From Topomyia yanbarensis (taxonomy: Eukaryota > Arthropoda > Insecta > Diptera > Culicidae), in NCBI RefSeq assembly GCF_030247195.1, contig NC_080672.1:63580549-63644548 (forward strand): a stretch of 64,000 bases of DNA, in the 5' to 3' direction. This document shows positions 19,966 to 32,359 of the stretch, in pieces. The notes under the pieces were generated by a model that worked only from the letters and a program-made list of their open reading frames with translations, searched no databases and had not been told where the DNA came from. Both the position numbers and the translations under genes were made by a program. The first letter of the stretch is position 1. Every line of letters starts with the position of its first letter.

Positions 19966-21846
19966 TTCATTTTTCCCCGCCTTCTTTCGGAATTGAGCGA
20001 GATTATCTTCGGAGTTGTTTTACGTGTGGGCCAGCAGGCCAGAGTAGGGTATTGTGTTTGGATTAATAACTGTTTTTAGTTCGGCATGGAGCAAATCTTA
20101 ACTGCTAATATTATGGTTTCAATAGAGATCAGTTTGAAAAGGTTTGATTAAGTGATGATAAAAGTATATTAAACATTCAGAGTTTGATTATATAAATTGG
20201 AGTGGCCGTTTAAAATAACACCCAGGTTCATGTGGATAATAGCAAAAAAAGAACACGATTGTTTGGATTCAATTAAAGACTATGAAAAAGCAAAACATTG
20301 TACCGACAGTCCGTTTGCAAAACGTTCGCCTTCTGCCTTAATAGACCTCTTGTCAGATTCTTAGCATATAGGACAATTCCAAGGATAGTTCTTCGATTCT
20401 ACTAAGACTGAAAATCTATACTGCATGTGGCTCGATCATGTATGAATCATTGATTATGAGTATAAAAAATTCTCTGAGTAGCTATAACAAATCCCAGTTC
20501 ACAAATCTCAGAAATAACGAAAGATTAAAAATGACTCCATTTCAAAGCCATCGACAGTTTGCCCCGATAGGAGAAAACTCAATTCAACATCACCGCTTTG
20601 ATTCTCCATCGGGGAACGGGGTCAATCCCTCGCCGAACCAATTACATCGAATAGGACAGTGTATGCCCCGTCCCTTTGCCTAGCCAAGCTAATCGGAGCC
20701 AGGACAAAAGTAAAACGTCCTTCACTAGCCGCATGCCATTGCCATTGTAAATCCGAAGGCCACCGCCGCCGTCGTAGTCGTCGGTTGGCCGGACCCATGA
20801 CCCCCGGTTGCAGTCGGATTATAGAACGTTATCGTTTTCGCGCACCATTCGCTCGTTGATGCTTTGACTCCAGTGGGTGACAGCAAAAAAAAAGAACCAC
20901 TCAGGTCCGATTTGCATGATGCCTTCGCGCGGTATGACTAAGCTGACAAAATTCAGAGAGAACCGTGAATGTGGAAAGAAACCAATTCACCCGCGAAATG
21001 GGAGCTGATTTGGGTCGAAAAATCTGCGCTTTTTTATGTCCTCATTCTACGGGGTATGGGCAATTTCGAAGGCGGTAAAAAGTGCCACTGTGCGCGGTTT
21101 TTTTTAAAAACTTTATTCTGCCGGCCAGCCAACAAGCTGGTCGCAAAGTGTGGCTTAATCGACTTAATCTAATTGACTGCCGCAATTGTTACGACGCCAG
21201 ATTGGACACCTAGCGGTGTGTGAAATTACAATTTTATTTATGAGAGATAATCATAAACTCTTGATTCTTTAGTAACGAAACGCTCTGTGGGAAACGAACT
21301 GAAGGTAGATAAAGAGTGTAAAAGTTTTTGGTGCATGAAAACCATGTGTTCCTGAATTTGCTATGTTTACAGGAACAGTCGCAGTTTTACGTCATGGATA
21401 AAGGATTACAATAATTAATTATGTGTTGGACACTGCGAAACTTTATAAGAATTATTGCGCTTCAACACAAAACCAAAAATTAGCCGAAGTTTAAAGCCCC
21501 TAATAACCCGTGGTGAAGCATTTTTTTGAAAAAAAAATTGGAACGAGGTTTCACAGTTTAAAACCGAAGTTTGTATGGAGAACTAGGGATGTTTATTAGG
21601 AAAGATTTCAACGAAAATGGCCATCTTCAATTTTCGCATGAAATCGTATATCATATATCGCTTATTGCATCGAAAATGGAACCTATCTCGGGAAATTCAT
21701 CCCGAGTATTTGACTTTTATGAGAAAATGCGTACACCCTTCATATAAAAATACAGGGGAAACGATTGCACGTATTTAAACTGACTGTAAAGTACGCTATC
21801 GTGTTCGTTTTGCCTTAATATATCTTTTTGTGTGTATCTATTTTTA
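19966..21846. other. Unassigned, partly GC-rich sequence
   Basis: No gene recognised. 20560-20870 is GC-richer with CCG/GCC runs and could be single-copy DNA near a gene, but none of the short open frames has family features. Confidence 0.4.
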
Positions 21847-21849
21847 TTA

Positions 21850-22141
21850 GGGACCATCCTTAAATGACGTAGCATTTTTTGAGAGATTTTTAACACTCCC
21901 CTCCCCCCATCGTAGTATTTCATCACAAACCTCTAAATACTCATCCTGGTAATGACGTAGCTTGACGGTAACTTCCCCCCGCCTTGTCCCCGCAAAAAAA
22001 AATAAAAACCATGTTAGTTATTCCCCTTTAAAAAAGCTACGTAGCATGACATGACCCCCTACACCCTGTCGTCACAAATCATCACAAAATACAAAACTCC
22101 TCCCTCCCCCATATAATGCTACGTCATTTATGGATGGTCCC
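21850..22141. mobile_element. 292-bp MITE, gggaccatcc termini, TTA target duplication
   Basis: The left end gggaccatccttaaatgacg and the right end (reverse complement gggaccatccataaatgacg) form TIRs of about 28 bp that continue as tagcat. It is flanked by tta on both sides (21847-21849 and 22142-22144). A 3-bp TTA duplication fits PIF/Harbinger-type elements. The interior has C-rich runs and no ORF. Confidence 0.85.
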
Positions 22142-22149
22142 TTACTGGC

Positions 22150-23570
22150 TACACAACTTGGACGAACGTTGAATGCGGGCTACCGTTAAATTTTGTGTTT
22201 CTAACGTAAAAAAGTCCAAAGATTCTGTAGAACGTAGCAGAATTGTTTGTATAAAATATTTAATTCGTTTTACCCAATTTCCCCCCAAATGTTGGGTTTG
22301 TAGTTTAACTCGGAAGCAGGCGTAATGCGGCTGATTAAATGTACTGTTTCTTATGCAAAACAGTTCAAGGAGTCGATTGTAGATAGATAGAATGACGATG
22401 ATGTGTGAACCCGTTTTACCCCGATTCTTCTTAAAACTATAAACAAAAAGCAAACATGGCAATATATTTCGGAAAGGGGCTGAATGCGGTTAATCAATAA
22501 TTGTATCGCTTGTGTTAAAAAGTCTAGAGAATCAACTACAAACAGTCAGAAGGTTGGCATGAAATGTGTGAACCCGTTTTACTCCTATTCTCCCCAAGAT
22601 TCAAGTTTGAAGTCAAACCCGGTTTTACATTTCGAGAAGAGACTAAATGCGGCTGAACCGAAGTAGTAATTCTTATTCTAAAAAGTTTGGGAAATCAAAT
22701 GAACATTAGACTGACCGCACTAGAAGTATGTGCTCGTTTTACCCCAATCCTTCGCATAACTCAAGTTTGAATTAGGTTGATTTTTTGTGTTTCGAATTCA
22801 TCTCGTCAGTAACTAGCACTATGGGATAAGTCGGTTGCTTAAATGTTCACATATGTCGTGTGAACTGTTTGGATTTTTTTTGTTATGTCTAACTAGTGCT
22901 AATTTGAGTACACACCTTTGTAGGGGTATGAGGTGGGACCATCATCATCAACTAGTTTAGATACATAGTCTAACTAGAAACCCAGATGGTGCTAGTTACT
23001 GACGATATGAATTCGAAACACAAAAAATCAAACTTAATTTAAATTAGCTTTTGTGCCCTTAATGCGCAAATTGGTTTAATCCAACTTTTCCCTCTTGGCA
23101 ATCGAAGTGCATAATGTCATGTTTGAAGTTAATCCTGGTTCTATATATCAAAGAAAGGCTGAATGCAGGCAGTATTTTTATGTAAAAAAAGTCAGCAAGT
23201 CGATTGAATATAATTGAATGTACGCATTAAACATGTTTTACACCAATTCTTTTCATAACTCAAATGTTCACATTTAAGTTAAATCTGGTTCCACATTTCA
23301 GAAAGAGGCTAATCGCGACTGATAAATTGTACTGATTCTTATATGAAGAAGTCCGAGAAACGATTGAAGACAGTTGCAATGACCGCACGAAACGTGAACC
23401 CGTTTTACCCCAATTCATCCCATATTTCGTGTTATACCTCATTCTACATTTCGGAGGCCGTCTGAACGCGGCTGATCAAAAGTAGTATGTTTTACGTATA
23501 AAAGTTCAGCGAATCGATTGCAAATGAGTAGAATAATCGCCTGGAAGTGCGAAATCGTTTTACCCTAAAA
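22150..23570 (+). repeat. Degenerate tandem array, ~155-bp unit
   Basis: A unit containing tgaatgcggctgatcaa-like and gaacccgttttaccccaattc-like motifs recurs with starts near 22172, 22325, 22483, 22645, 23160, 23311 and 23463, spacings 151-162 bp apart from the gap holding a MITE. Copies are diverged, so this is an old array. No ORF spans it. Confidence 0.8.
22779..23029. mobile_element. 251-bp MITE with 41-bp TIRs inside the tandem array
   Basis: The left end gattttttgtgtttcgaatt and the reverse complement of the right end are identical over 41 bp except one position, both reaching cagtaactagcac. It interrupts a tandem unit. Target duplication is unclear. Confidence 0.88.
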
Positions 23571-23578
23571 CTTCCCAT

Positions 23579-23875
23579 TGTTGTGTACAACTTTTAGTAC
23601 AACAGTATTATTATAAATATGAGCTACACACATTTAGTGTGTAGTCAACAGTAAAAGTAAATAAAACTTTTGGCAGCTGGGAGAAGTGCCTCTCAGTCTG
23701 TTACAACATTCAACCCATACACTTCGGTATTTTTTAATAAGTGATATTAAAGAATGTTCCCCTCCATCATATTTAGTGTTTGAGTTTCGGATAGTTGCAG
23801 AGTGGTTCCGGAATTAATCCTTCCTGGCCAGATCAAGAGGCCACCTGGAAACTTCACCAATCTCGGACGCGATAA
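23579..23875 (+). repeat. Possible LTR of a Ty3/gypsy element
   Basis: It begins tgttgtgtacaac and is followed at 23878 by tggtgacgagg, which resembles a primer-binding site for a tRNA-Ser 3' end. No second LTR copy was seen in the window, so the boundaries are tentative. Confidence 0.3.
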
Positions 23876-24263
23876 GTGGTGACGAGGCCAATCGGTAGCG
23901 GCGTTTCAGTTCCCGTTGGAAGTATACGAGTCGGAAGGCTTGGAAGCAGGGCGGACTTTTTATAATTGTAAGTAATTATCGAAAAGAACGGAAAGAAAAG
24001 TGAAATTAGTATTCCTTTGTGTGAAAACCGACGCTTTCGGTAATAATTGTGCGGAAAAGCCATTTTGTTTTTTATTTCAGTCGCGTCATTTTTTTCCTAT
24101 TGTTAGAAGGACGGCTTCTGAGAGCAGTGTGGCCAGTTTTTTATGCTGATATTTTTCATTTAAAAAGATTCAATAAAAGCTTTTTTTTTTATTTGTTTTA
24201 ATAATTTATATTATAACAGACACTGAAAAAAACTGTGTTTGAAATATTCTAATGTTCTTTTGT

Positions 24264-25364
24264 GTTTTGCCTTTCTCATATAAAGAAAGGCTATGCAATC
24301 ACTGTAAAAATCGACTTTTTAACCGAGGCCCGGTGGGCCGAGTGTCATACACCATTCGATTCAGTTCGTCGAGATCGGCAATTGTCTGTGTGTGTGTATG
24401 TGTGTGTATGTGTGTGTATGTGTGTGTGTGTATGTGTGTGTCATTTAAACTCACACAATTTTCTCAGAGATGGCTGAACCGATTTTCGCAAACTTAGTTT
24501 CATCTGAAAGGTATAACGCTCCCATCAGCTGCTATTGGATTTTTAGATAATCCGACTTCCGGTTCCGGAGTTACGGGTTGAAGAGTGCGGTCACACAGCA
24601 AATTCCCATATAAACTGGTACCACCATGATGTTCAAATGATGTAAAACATATTAAAATTGATGTAACATTACTCTAGTTTGCGGGTCTGGATCACTAATG
24701 ATCAATCAAAGCAGCTTTGACCACATTGGCCACCTATGACGGTTCATGACGCCCCCGGGGAACCCGCCAAGTTCCTAAGCTAATATCACACCCATTCCCC
24801 AAAGAATTCTCTACCGATTTTTACAAACTTGATTTCAAATGAAAGATACAGTAATACCATTGACTGCTGCTGATTTTAATTCGGTTCTGACTCTTGCTTC
24901 CGGAGTTACAGAGGTGTTAGTAAGGATACACTGGAATTACTCATATAAATCGGTACAATCGTAATACATGAGAGGCTAAAATGGTCACCAAATTACTTCT
25001 AATCGCAGATCTAGATCACTGATTGCCAATCAAACATTCTTTGAATATATTTTCCACTATCGACGATTCCGGAAGTCCGGAATTCCGGGCATATTCCACA
25101 ATTAAAGTCACATCGGTTCTTCGGTGATGACTGAACCGATTTTCTCAAACCAAGTCTCAAATGGAAGGCAAAATATGCAGATGAGTATTGCGTCGGCGCC
25201 CCTCCCCCCCTCCGCCTTGCCCTTACACCTCCCTCCTTCATCATTCCCCTCCCCTTGGACCACCCTCACCCTCCACTTTCAAACCCATTCCACCCACATT
25301 TCAAAATATAATCACATGAAGATAACATTGAACTCATGCTGATTAAGCTAATTAAATATTATTC
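24264..25364 (-). repeat. Family F repeat, partial copy
   Basis: It starts ttttgcctttctcatataaag and continues gaggcccggtgggccgag, the mirror of the 3' end of other family F copies (47430-48221, 61254-62649). It contains a tg-rich microsatellite at 24385-24441 and ccggagttacgggtt modules. The other family terminus is missing, and a second copy follows directly. Confidence 0.75.
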
Positions 25365-25570
25365 TTTTGCCTTTCTCATATAGAAAGGTTATGTAATTGC
25401 TCCAAAAACCGACTTTCTAACCGAGGCCCGGAGGGCCGAGTCTCATGTAACATTCGACTCAGTTCGCCGAGATCGCAAAGTATATGTGTGTATGTTTTTT
25501 TAGAGAGCGGTAAAAATTTTTTCAGGAAAACCCTGAGTGAGGAAAAATGTACAAAAACCCCAATGTCTCA

Positions 25571-25706
25571 TGTGTGTATGTGTGTGTGTATGTGTGTATG
25601 TATGTATGTATGTATGTATGTATGTATGTATGTATGTATGTATGTATCTATGTATGTATGTATGTATGTATGTATGTATGTATGTATGTATGTACGTATG
25701 TGTGTG
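25571..25706. repeat. TGTA microsatellite
   Basis: Tandem tgta/tatg repeats with a few interruptions. Confidence 0.97.
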
Positions 25707-26244
25707 TGTATGTGCGGATTTGTTAACAAAATGTCCAACGTGCCATTTGAGCCAATATATTCTGATTCCTGATTGACTAACTTGATTTTAAATGAAAGGT
25801 CCATCAGCTGCTGTTGAATTTTGTGTGGATCCGAGTTCTGGTTCCTGAATTACAGGGTGATACGTACGATCACGCAGCAAATCCCGATTCTAACGAATTC
25901 GGCGATGAATGTAAAAAGGTGAAATTTTTTTCCAAAATGTAAACACAACTGTTGAATTTGTAGATCTAGGTCACCAACAGTCATTCAAAGTCTCTTTGGC
26001 CACACTGGCCACCATCGACGGATCCGGAAGCATCCAAATTCAGAATAACGGTTATATTGGTTTCTCGAAAATGGCTAGACCGATTTGATCAACTTAGTCT
26101 CAAATAAAAGGTGTTGCGTCCCCGGAAACTGATATTAAATTCCATCTCCATCCGACTTCCGGCTCCGGAGTTACGGGTAGTGGAGTGCGATCACATAGAA
26201 AACTCCGATTCAAACCGATACCGCGATGAATGCAAAAAGGTGCT

Positions 26245-26489
<245 letters not shown>

Positions 26490-28439
26490 TTACCAAGTGT
26501 AATAAGACTGAAAGACATTTCCATAATGTTATATTGTACGAACCAGCTATTAAATCATAGTTTGGAGAAATGAGAAAGGCACAATTGCACCTCTAGGTGG
26601 ATTAAAACAGGTTTTTTTTACGCAACTAGGATTTATTCCCGGCGAACTCGCTGGCCGTTCAACGTGCGGACAAGAGGTGGACCCGGAAACCGATAAACTG
26701 TCGGTGAATACGGTAATTGTAGGATTTCTGCGGTGAGTTGTTTGTTTTGCTATTAATTTATTTTTTCATTAGTGTGAAAATTTGTAATTTTAATTCCACA
26801 TTAGGATTTTTTATTGACAAGATAAAATGGCGAACGTTTTCGCTACCATTGAACCGTATCGCACTGGTACGTCCTTTGCTAATTGGGCAGCACGGCTTAA
26901 ATATTTCTTTGTCGTAAATAAAATTGATAAAGCTGGCGATAAAAAGGCTCATTTTATTACGATGGGAGGGCCAGTAATTTTTTCTCAGCTCAAAATAATT
27001 GTATCCTACTGGAAATTTTGACGATATTCCATATGAGTAATTAATTTCCAAGCTAAGTGCTAGATTAGATAGAACTGAATCAGATATGATTCAACGTCTA
27101 AGATTCAATACCCGTAACCAGCAGCCGAACAGGCCCGTAGCTAGGATTTTGTTTCGGGAGGGGCTTAAAAATTATTGCATAAATGTATTAATTCTGATGA
27201 CTTGAGATATTTACTGGAAACTGAACGTAATTATGAAAAGTTCTTAGCGAAAACAATTCCAAGTTAGAAATTTCTCTAGTTACAAAAATGAATATTCAAG
27301 AGTTCAAAGTATTTAGGGCTGCTTGAAAATACTACGCATTCTAGACTACACCGTTTACAAGATGTAGAAGACGCTAAATTGGAATGAGTAGAAAATAATC
27401 CAAAAGCCCGAAACTTTCCACGCATTTGCTAATCAGGAGAACGAAACCAACCTCAAGGTTGTCTCCATGGATAGGAATATATCAGTGTGAAATCCAAGTT
27501 TACCGTTACAAAGAATGTCCGAACAAAGTGAATGTCGAAATTTGCTTCAAATCTTCTGATAAGGCAGGGGATTTGTAGATGCGGAAAATAGGTTCAACTC
27601 CTATTTTCATGATCAGGCATCTTGTTACTATTACTAGTTCTGTGACTTTATCCGAAGTTTGCTTCTGATAAAATGCTTTATGAAATTTTCAATTTAAATG
27701 ATACTGAACATGTCGTAATCATAACAATCCTGAGAAAAACACATGTTGTTTCATTTGACTCTCGTGGGGATTGAGTTAAAGACTATCTTCGGCAATATTA
27801 TCAGGCAACTGAGAATAACTATCTATTTATCTATTTAAGTTGATTCTTTTTAGGTACTTTTTATATAACTGGACTTACAAATTAAAAATAATGTAGACTG
27901 ATTTTCCTAGATCCCTGAAACTATAGTAAAAGTCAAAATGTAAAGTGAGTGCAAAAAACTACTGATTTCACTACAATGCAAGAATAAGAACCTTATCTCT
28001 ATTGACTTTCAGCAATCTTGCAAAACCGTTGGAACTTGACAAGACTACCTAGATTAAGTAAATATTATATTTAAACAATTGAAGGTTTTATTTCGGAATT
28101 CATGATTTAATCTACTAATAGGAACTACCCAGAATTTAATCTAGCTGAGCGAAACTGTTCAGAACTTGTTCACTAATCGAAAGAAAATTGCTTAGCACTG
28201 ATTAGTAAATGCTTCTAATTTACGTAAAATATCGTAAATATAACATTGATGACACGACCACAATAACTAGAAACTATAAACATAGGTGAGTTTAATAATT
28301 TCAGCATCCTTGCTTCCGACACATGGAAGAGAACACATCGCACTTACCGAATTTGCTTTGTTTTAGAGTTATCTGTTTTTAAATTACAGCAAATTATCCG
28401 TTTCCTGTCAAACTATTGCAAAAAATTTTGTCAATTCGT

Positions 28440-30735
28440 TAAATAAATGTGTGGACACTAATCTGCTCAATAATTGGTGTGTTTCTGAATAAAAATAATT
28501 AGCTCTTGATTTTTTTACAATCATCGTCAAGATTGGAGGAGATGTATGACTTCTTGAAGAAAACTGTAATGTTTGTCTGATTACAGGCTTGTTTTACCAC
28601 TATTTGGGAAAAAGTTTCAATTAAAATTGTTGCACCTAACGCATCAAAGTTGTACGGATAACGAAGACGAAATGAGAAGGTCAGAGCGCAATTCCGAAAG
28701 CACTCGTGTTGAGTGAATAAAAAAGATCGAAGAGTGATCTTGAATCGATTTCGATTGGTTGATTTTTTTCCTCTCTTTTCTCTCTTATTTAAGATTATTT
28801 CTCTCATTTTATTCCATGACGAGCAAAAACAGAACGAAAGACTGTCACATACTGAAGACATCAAATCGAAACACTTATCCCAATTTATTGGCTTATAGAT
28901 TCAATCAGTCCCAACATTTTAGTCGCTCTTCGTGATTGCCTATTGTTTTACCACTTTTTGACCCGTTCAGTTTTAAAAGAAGTTTCTTTTACACGTTTGT
29001 TGCAGATATCACGGATTTACGGATAACAGTTTATTAGTACGGAACGAATTCCTCGTAATAGTGAAATGAAGCGTCAATAAAAATGGGCACATATGTAATT
29101 TTTTACATTCATGAAAAAAATCAGGGAAAAAGTTATTAGCAAACAAATGCGGAAAGAAAAATCGGCCAATCAAGCCCATGGCTGGGGTAGGTTGGCCGAG
29201 TTTGGTAAAATAAGATAAACACGTCAAATGTATCAGTGGAAAACTTTTAATTCAAAAAAACATCGTTTTTTCGTATAAATAAAATCCACTGTTTACTTTT
29301 TAGTCTTTTTAACCTTTTTGAACTTAGTTTTGGCAGCTTTAGTGAACTTTTTACCAGCTTTCGCTGATTTTTTTCCTCCGCCAGCGTACGATTACGTTTG
29401 ATTTCATTTTTCTGCTCCTCCAATACAGCTTTTATTGGGGAATCGGTTAAAATTTGAGTCGATCGGCGTTTACGACCTTGCCACTTCTTCGAATCAGATA
29501 GTGCACTCGCCTTGGGAAGAGGTCTGACGTCTTCAGAGAGGCTTACATCTGTAGCAGATTCTATGCTAATGGACGAGTTTTGTTCGAGGTTGGGTCGATC
29601 TGTGACAAATCCTGCCAGAAACTCCTCAGGAGGAAAAATTTCAGGATTGAAGCGGCACAGACACAGGTGCCGGAGACTTTGAAACCTGCTAGGCATTTAA
29701 TGCATAAAATATCAGAATCAACTTCTTTATAAACAATTTCCGACTTTTAATGATTCTAATCTCTTATTTCTATTTGGTAATAATTTTAAATTATTTTTAT
29801 TACTTATTTCTCGTGTATATTTTTCTTTATAACCATCAATATTAGCATAACATCAAATTTTGTTTTGAAAAAGGATGGCATTTCACAAATATCAAAGTGC
29901 ACATTACTCTACACTAAATTTACAACTCGGCCAACTAGCCCCGCACAGAACTCGGCCAACCTACCCCAATGTATATTTTCGATAACAATCACGATTTACA
30001 AAAACAAATATAAGGGTACACTGGTAACCGTTATACTATTTTGTTGGGTTTTGAATACCCTTTCCAGCAGTACCAAGTTATTGGAAATCGGATGTAAATT
30101 GATTCACGTTACGCATATTATTTTTCAGAAACAGAAATTTACTCACCAGTGCCGCCGAAAAAAGAATAAACGTGCTCCTGTACAAACGACAGCACCAAAA
30201 CACCTGAAATTACGTCGGTACATTGGTGACCTAATACCCCACCAAAATCACTATAGATGTCGCTACTGCGCATAATAGCCTTTTCATAAAAGGCACTCGG
30301 TCAACCTGCCCCTTCGGCCACCCAGCTCCGGTCACCTCTATTGCGTTAAAATGACGCGAAACAAAAACTGCCTTCTCGGATGAATAGTTCTCAGAAAAAT
30401 TGAAATATTTTTTGTGTGGCACAGTACAAAGTACAGAGTGCACAGTGTGCATTGACCTAACACAGAAATTCAAAATTTGTGCAATTGAAAAACTTATCAT
30501 TTAAAAATAACAAGCGGGGTCGTGGGTCTTTTATATATTTCCTTATGTAAACAATAGAAATAATATAACTAGTTTAAATGGTTGTCCGGCAGATATCGCG
30601 CAAGCGCTTAGCCATTGCACGTGGAAACCTGTTTACGAGGCGAGGAAATATTTTTTCCTCACCAACTAGGTTTTGGGAGGGGAGAATGTTCACTTCTATC
30701 TTGCTATTGAACATTTGCGTGTCATCATGGTATTG
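28440..30735. mobile_element. Nested insertion within CAGGC copy B, with a pogo-like fragment
   Basis: Aligning copy B with the reverse complement of copy C shows both reading through ccgtttcctgt...gtcaattcgt and resuming at tttatgttcgcgaat. Copy B has about 2.3 kb between. The insert carries a pogo/Tigger-like transposase C-terminus on the minus strand (29247-29696) and the motif cggccaacctacccc at 29950 with relatives near 29190 and 30300. Exact ends and target duplication are not resolved. Confidence 0.6.
29247..29696 (-). pseudogene. Pogo/Tigger-like transposase C-terminal fragment
   Basis: The frame includes RFNPEIFPPEEFLAGFVTDR, DVRPLPKASALSDSKKWQGR and KRRSTQILTDSPIKAVLEEQ, then a Lys-rich tail. 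The DIRP-PKA..RK-GRK-RI-TDTP pattern is a familiar C-terminal signature of DDE transposases of the Tigger/jerky type. The catalytic domain and DNA-binding domain are absent. No initiation context supports the first Met. A frame change may link sequence beyond 29400. Confidence 0.6.
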
Positions 30736-30782
30736 CTGCCTTTATGTTCGCGAATATCTGATTTCTTCCTTGCTTCTCGCCC

Positions 30783-31043
30783 TCAATAATTGCCCTTCCG
30801 AATGGATTCCATTTCCCCCAAAAGTGACATTAATCTGCGAGTAAGCGGTATCCGATCTTGTAGCAGAACATTGATTTTCTCATCGTCCGTATATGGGAGG
30901 ATCATAATTATAGCATTATCACACACAACCATGTGTTTTAAGTTGTTCGAAATGAATGGTTTCGTCTGGGCTAATTTGTTGAGCGGTAAATACCTGACAT
31001 GGTAGAACTCGATAAAGGCGGCTTCCGGAAGTCTAACCTCCAT
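30783..31043 (-). CDS. Conserved unknown reading frame of the CAGGC transposon (copy B)
   Basis: The 86-codon frame includes FIEFYHVRYLPLNKLAQTKP, FISNNLKHMVV and LLQDRIPLTRRLMSLLGEME. Copies A (minus, about 1320-1580) and C (plus, about 60270-60476) encode clearly related sequence (NKLAQ-KP; LQDRISLTRRLMSYLGEMES in C), so the frame was once under coding constraint in this family. I do not recognise the product. It is probably the end of a longer transposon protein and is a remnant in all three copies. Lack of a longer frame suggests decay. Confidence 0.45.
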   Translation of the reverse strand: MEVRLPEAAFIEFYHVRYLPLNKLAQTKPFISNNLKHMVVCDNAIIMILPYTDDEKINVLLQDRIPLTRRLMSLLGEMESIRKGNY

Positions 31044-31699
31044 TTACACCTTCAGGAAATGTTCCACATTATGAATGTTCGGTCCTATGCGAATCATCAA
31101 TAATTTTATAATCATCGTATTTGGCTGGAGCACCACTTGTTGCTGCTGTTACTCACTGATCTCGGCAGATTACTACAGCTCACTGAATTTCATGACCATT
31201 GCCTTTGGTTGTTTCGAAATAGCCTTCTTCAACTTTTTCTCAATAATTTGTTCATGCCAAATGAGCAACAACCGGTTTTTAAAATTTATTTTTGAAAAAT
31301 TTCGGGAGGGGCTTTAGCCCCCTAGCCCCCCCTCTGGCTACGTGCCTGAGCCGAACGAATCTTTAAAAGATTATACATTATCGCTCAGACTGCAAGCAGA
31401 ATTTTATGGTTTCGGTGAACACAAAGACCTGGCCATTTTGGACAGGATTGTGGCTGGTGTAGGGGATAATGAGCTTAGAAAAAAATTACTGAGCGAAGAT
31501 AAACTGACTCTTGCCTTAGCAGAGAAAATTGTTGAAACTTGGGAGATGGCTACAACCAATTAAAAACCATTTTCGGATAAGGAAGATATTTTTTCAATGA
31601 AAACTCCTAGCAATGGGCAGAGGTCAAATTTTACAAAGAATAAGGAATTTGCATCGTCGATTCGAGGATGCAAGAGATCGGACGCCGGTGAAGGATCGG

Positions 31700-32326
31700 T
31701 TGGGCTATAAAAATTTTGATTTTACCCGTAACAAAAGAGTTCGGTTCAACAATGCTAGGAAGTATTAAGATGTACAACCAGCGGAAGAGAGAAAAAGGGG
31801 TTACGATCAGCCAAGGTTGGATTTGCGTATTTGTGGCTTCTGTGGGAATCGAGGTCACGTTGCGAGGAAATGCTACAAGAAGAAATATCAACAAAGGCAT
31901 CCCGTAAATCTGGTGGACGTTCCCGGTAGCAGCAAGGACAATATTTCTGACCTTCTCGCGCGCTTGAGAACCAGAGATTCGGACGGCGATTCCGATTCAG
32001 GTGAATTGTCCTGCATGCATGTGTCCTCTTTGAATAAAATTAACAGTCCTTGTTTCGTGTATGTGAAAATTGATGGTAAAAAAGTACAAATGGAGGTCGA
32101 TTGTGGAGCTTCTGTCTCGGTAATGAACAGAAAACGATATTTCTCTCTTTTTTCTAAATCATTAAGTAAATCTACCACCAAACTTATAGTAGTTAATGGA
32201 TCTGAGCTACAATTGTTAGGTGAGGTAGAGGTTTTAGTGGAGTTTAAGGGTAAAATAGCAAAATTAAAGATTTTGATAATTAACAGTGAAAACAGTTTCT
32301 TCCAAAATTATTACTTGAATATTTAA
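31700..32326 (+). pseudogene. Ty3/gypsy nucleocapsid and protease region
   Basis: A CCHC zinc knuckle is intact: CGFCGNRGHVARKC (CX2CX4HX4C, about 31832-31873). It is followed by an aspartic protease: CFVYVKIDGKKVQMEVDCGA then SVSVMNRKRY (about 32053-32140), with DCGA in place of the usual D(T/S)GA, and further ELQLLGEVEVLVEFKGK. The protease processes Gag-Pol in the particle. The frame ends at 32324 without RT. Upstream, basic sequence (KRVRFNNARKY) lies in a shifted frame. Confidence 0.85.
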
Positions 32327-32359
32327 TAAACTAGTCAGCAACAAACTTTTTTTTTCTTT

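Larger units (their letters stand above)
27130..31348 (+). mobile_element. CAGGC-terminus DNA transposon, copy B (complete, 4.2 kb)
   Basis: Left end caggcccgtagctaggattt at 27130, right end ggctacgtgcctg at 31348; reverse complement of the right end is caggcacgtagcc, giving TIRs of about 15 bp. The flanks repeat agccgaa (27123-27129 and 31349-31355), 7 bp here and 8 bp for copy C. 8-bp duplications and CAG-type termini fit hAT-like transposons, but no hAT transposase motif was seen. A nested insertion of about 2.3 kb (28440-30735) is absent from copy C. The right subterminal region contains the hairpin ggggctttagcccc. Confidence 0.85.
26827..31560 (+). pseudogene. Ty3/gypsy gag, split by a transposon and frameshifted
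   Basis: The N-terminal part begins MANVFATIEPYRTGTSFANW at 26827 and reads to a frameshift near 26990, then a later frame reads LSARLDRTESDMIQRLRFNT and reaches the transposon insertion at 27130. The frame continues after the insertion at 31349: ESLKDYTLSLRLQAEFYGFG, DRIVAGVGDNELRKKLLSED. This pattern (a Q/N-ES-Y-LR-LA-FG block, then DRIV-G, LL-E-LTL) is typical of gypsy gag proteins. Gag would form the virus-like particle. Stops at 27042 (approximately) and 31561 end it. Confidence 0.8.

Noticed and set aside
23579..23708. A 130-bp LTR ending at ctgttacaaca
   Set aside because: The end would mirror the start, but no primer-binding site follows it; the 23878 site fits a longer LTR better.
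25488..25804. Frames with CVCVCM or HTYIHTYI repeats
   Set aside because: Translations of the TGTA microsatellite in a family F repeat.
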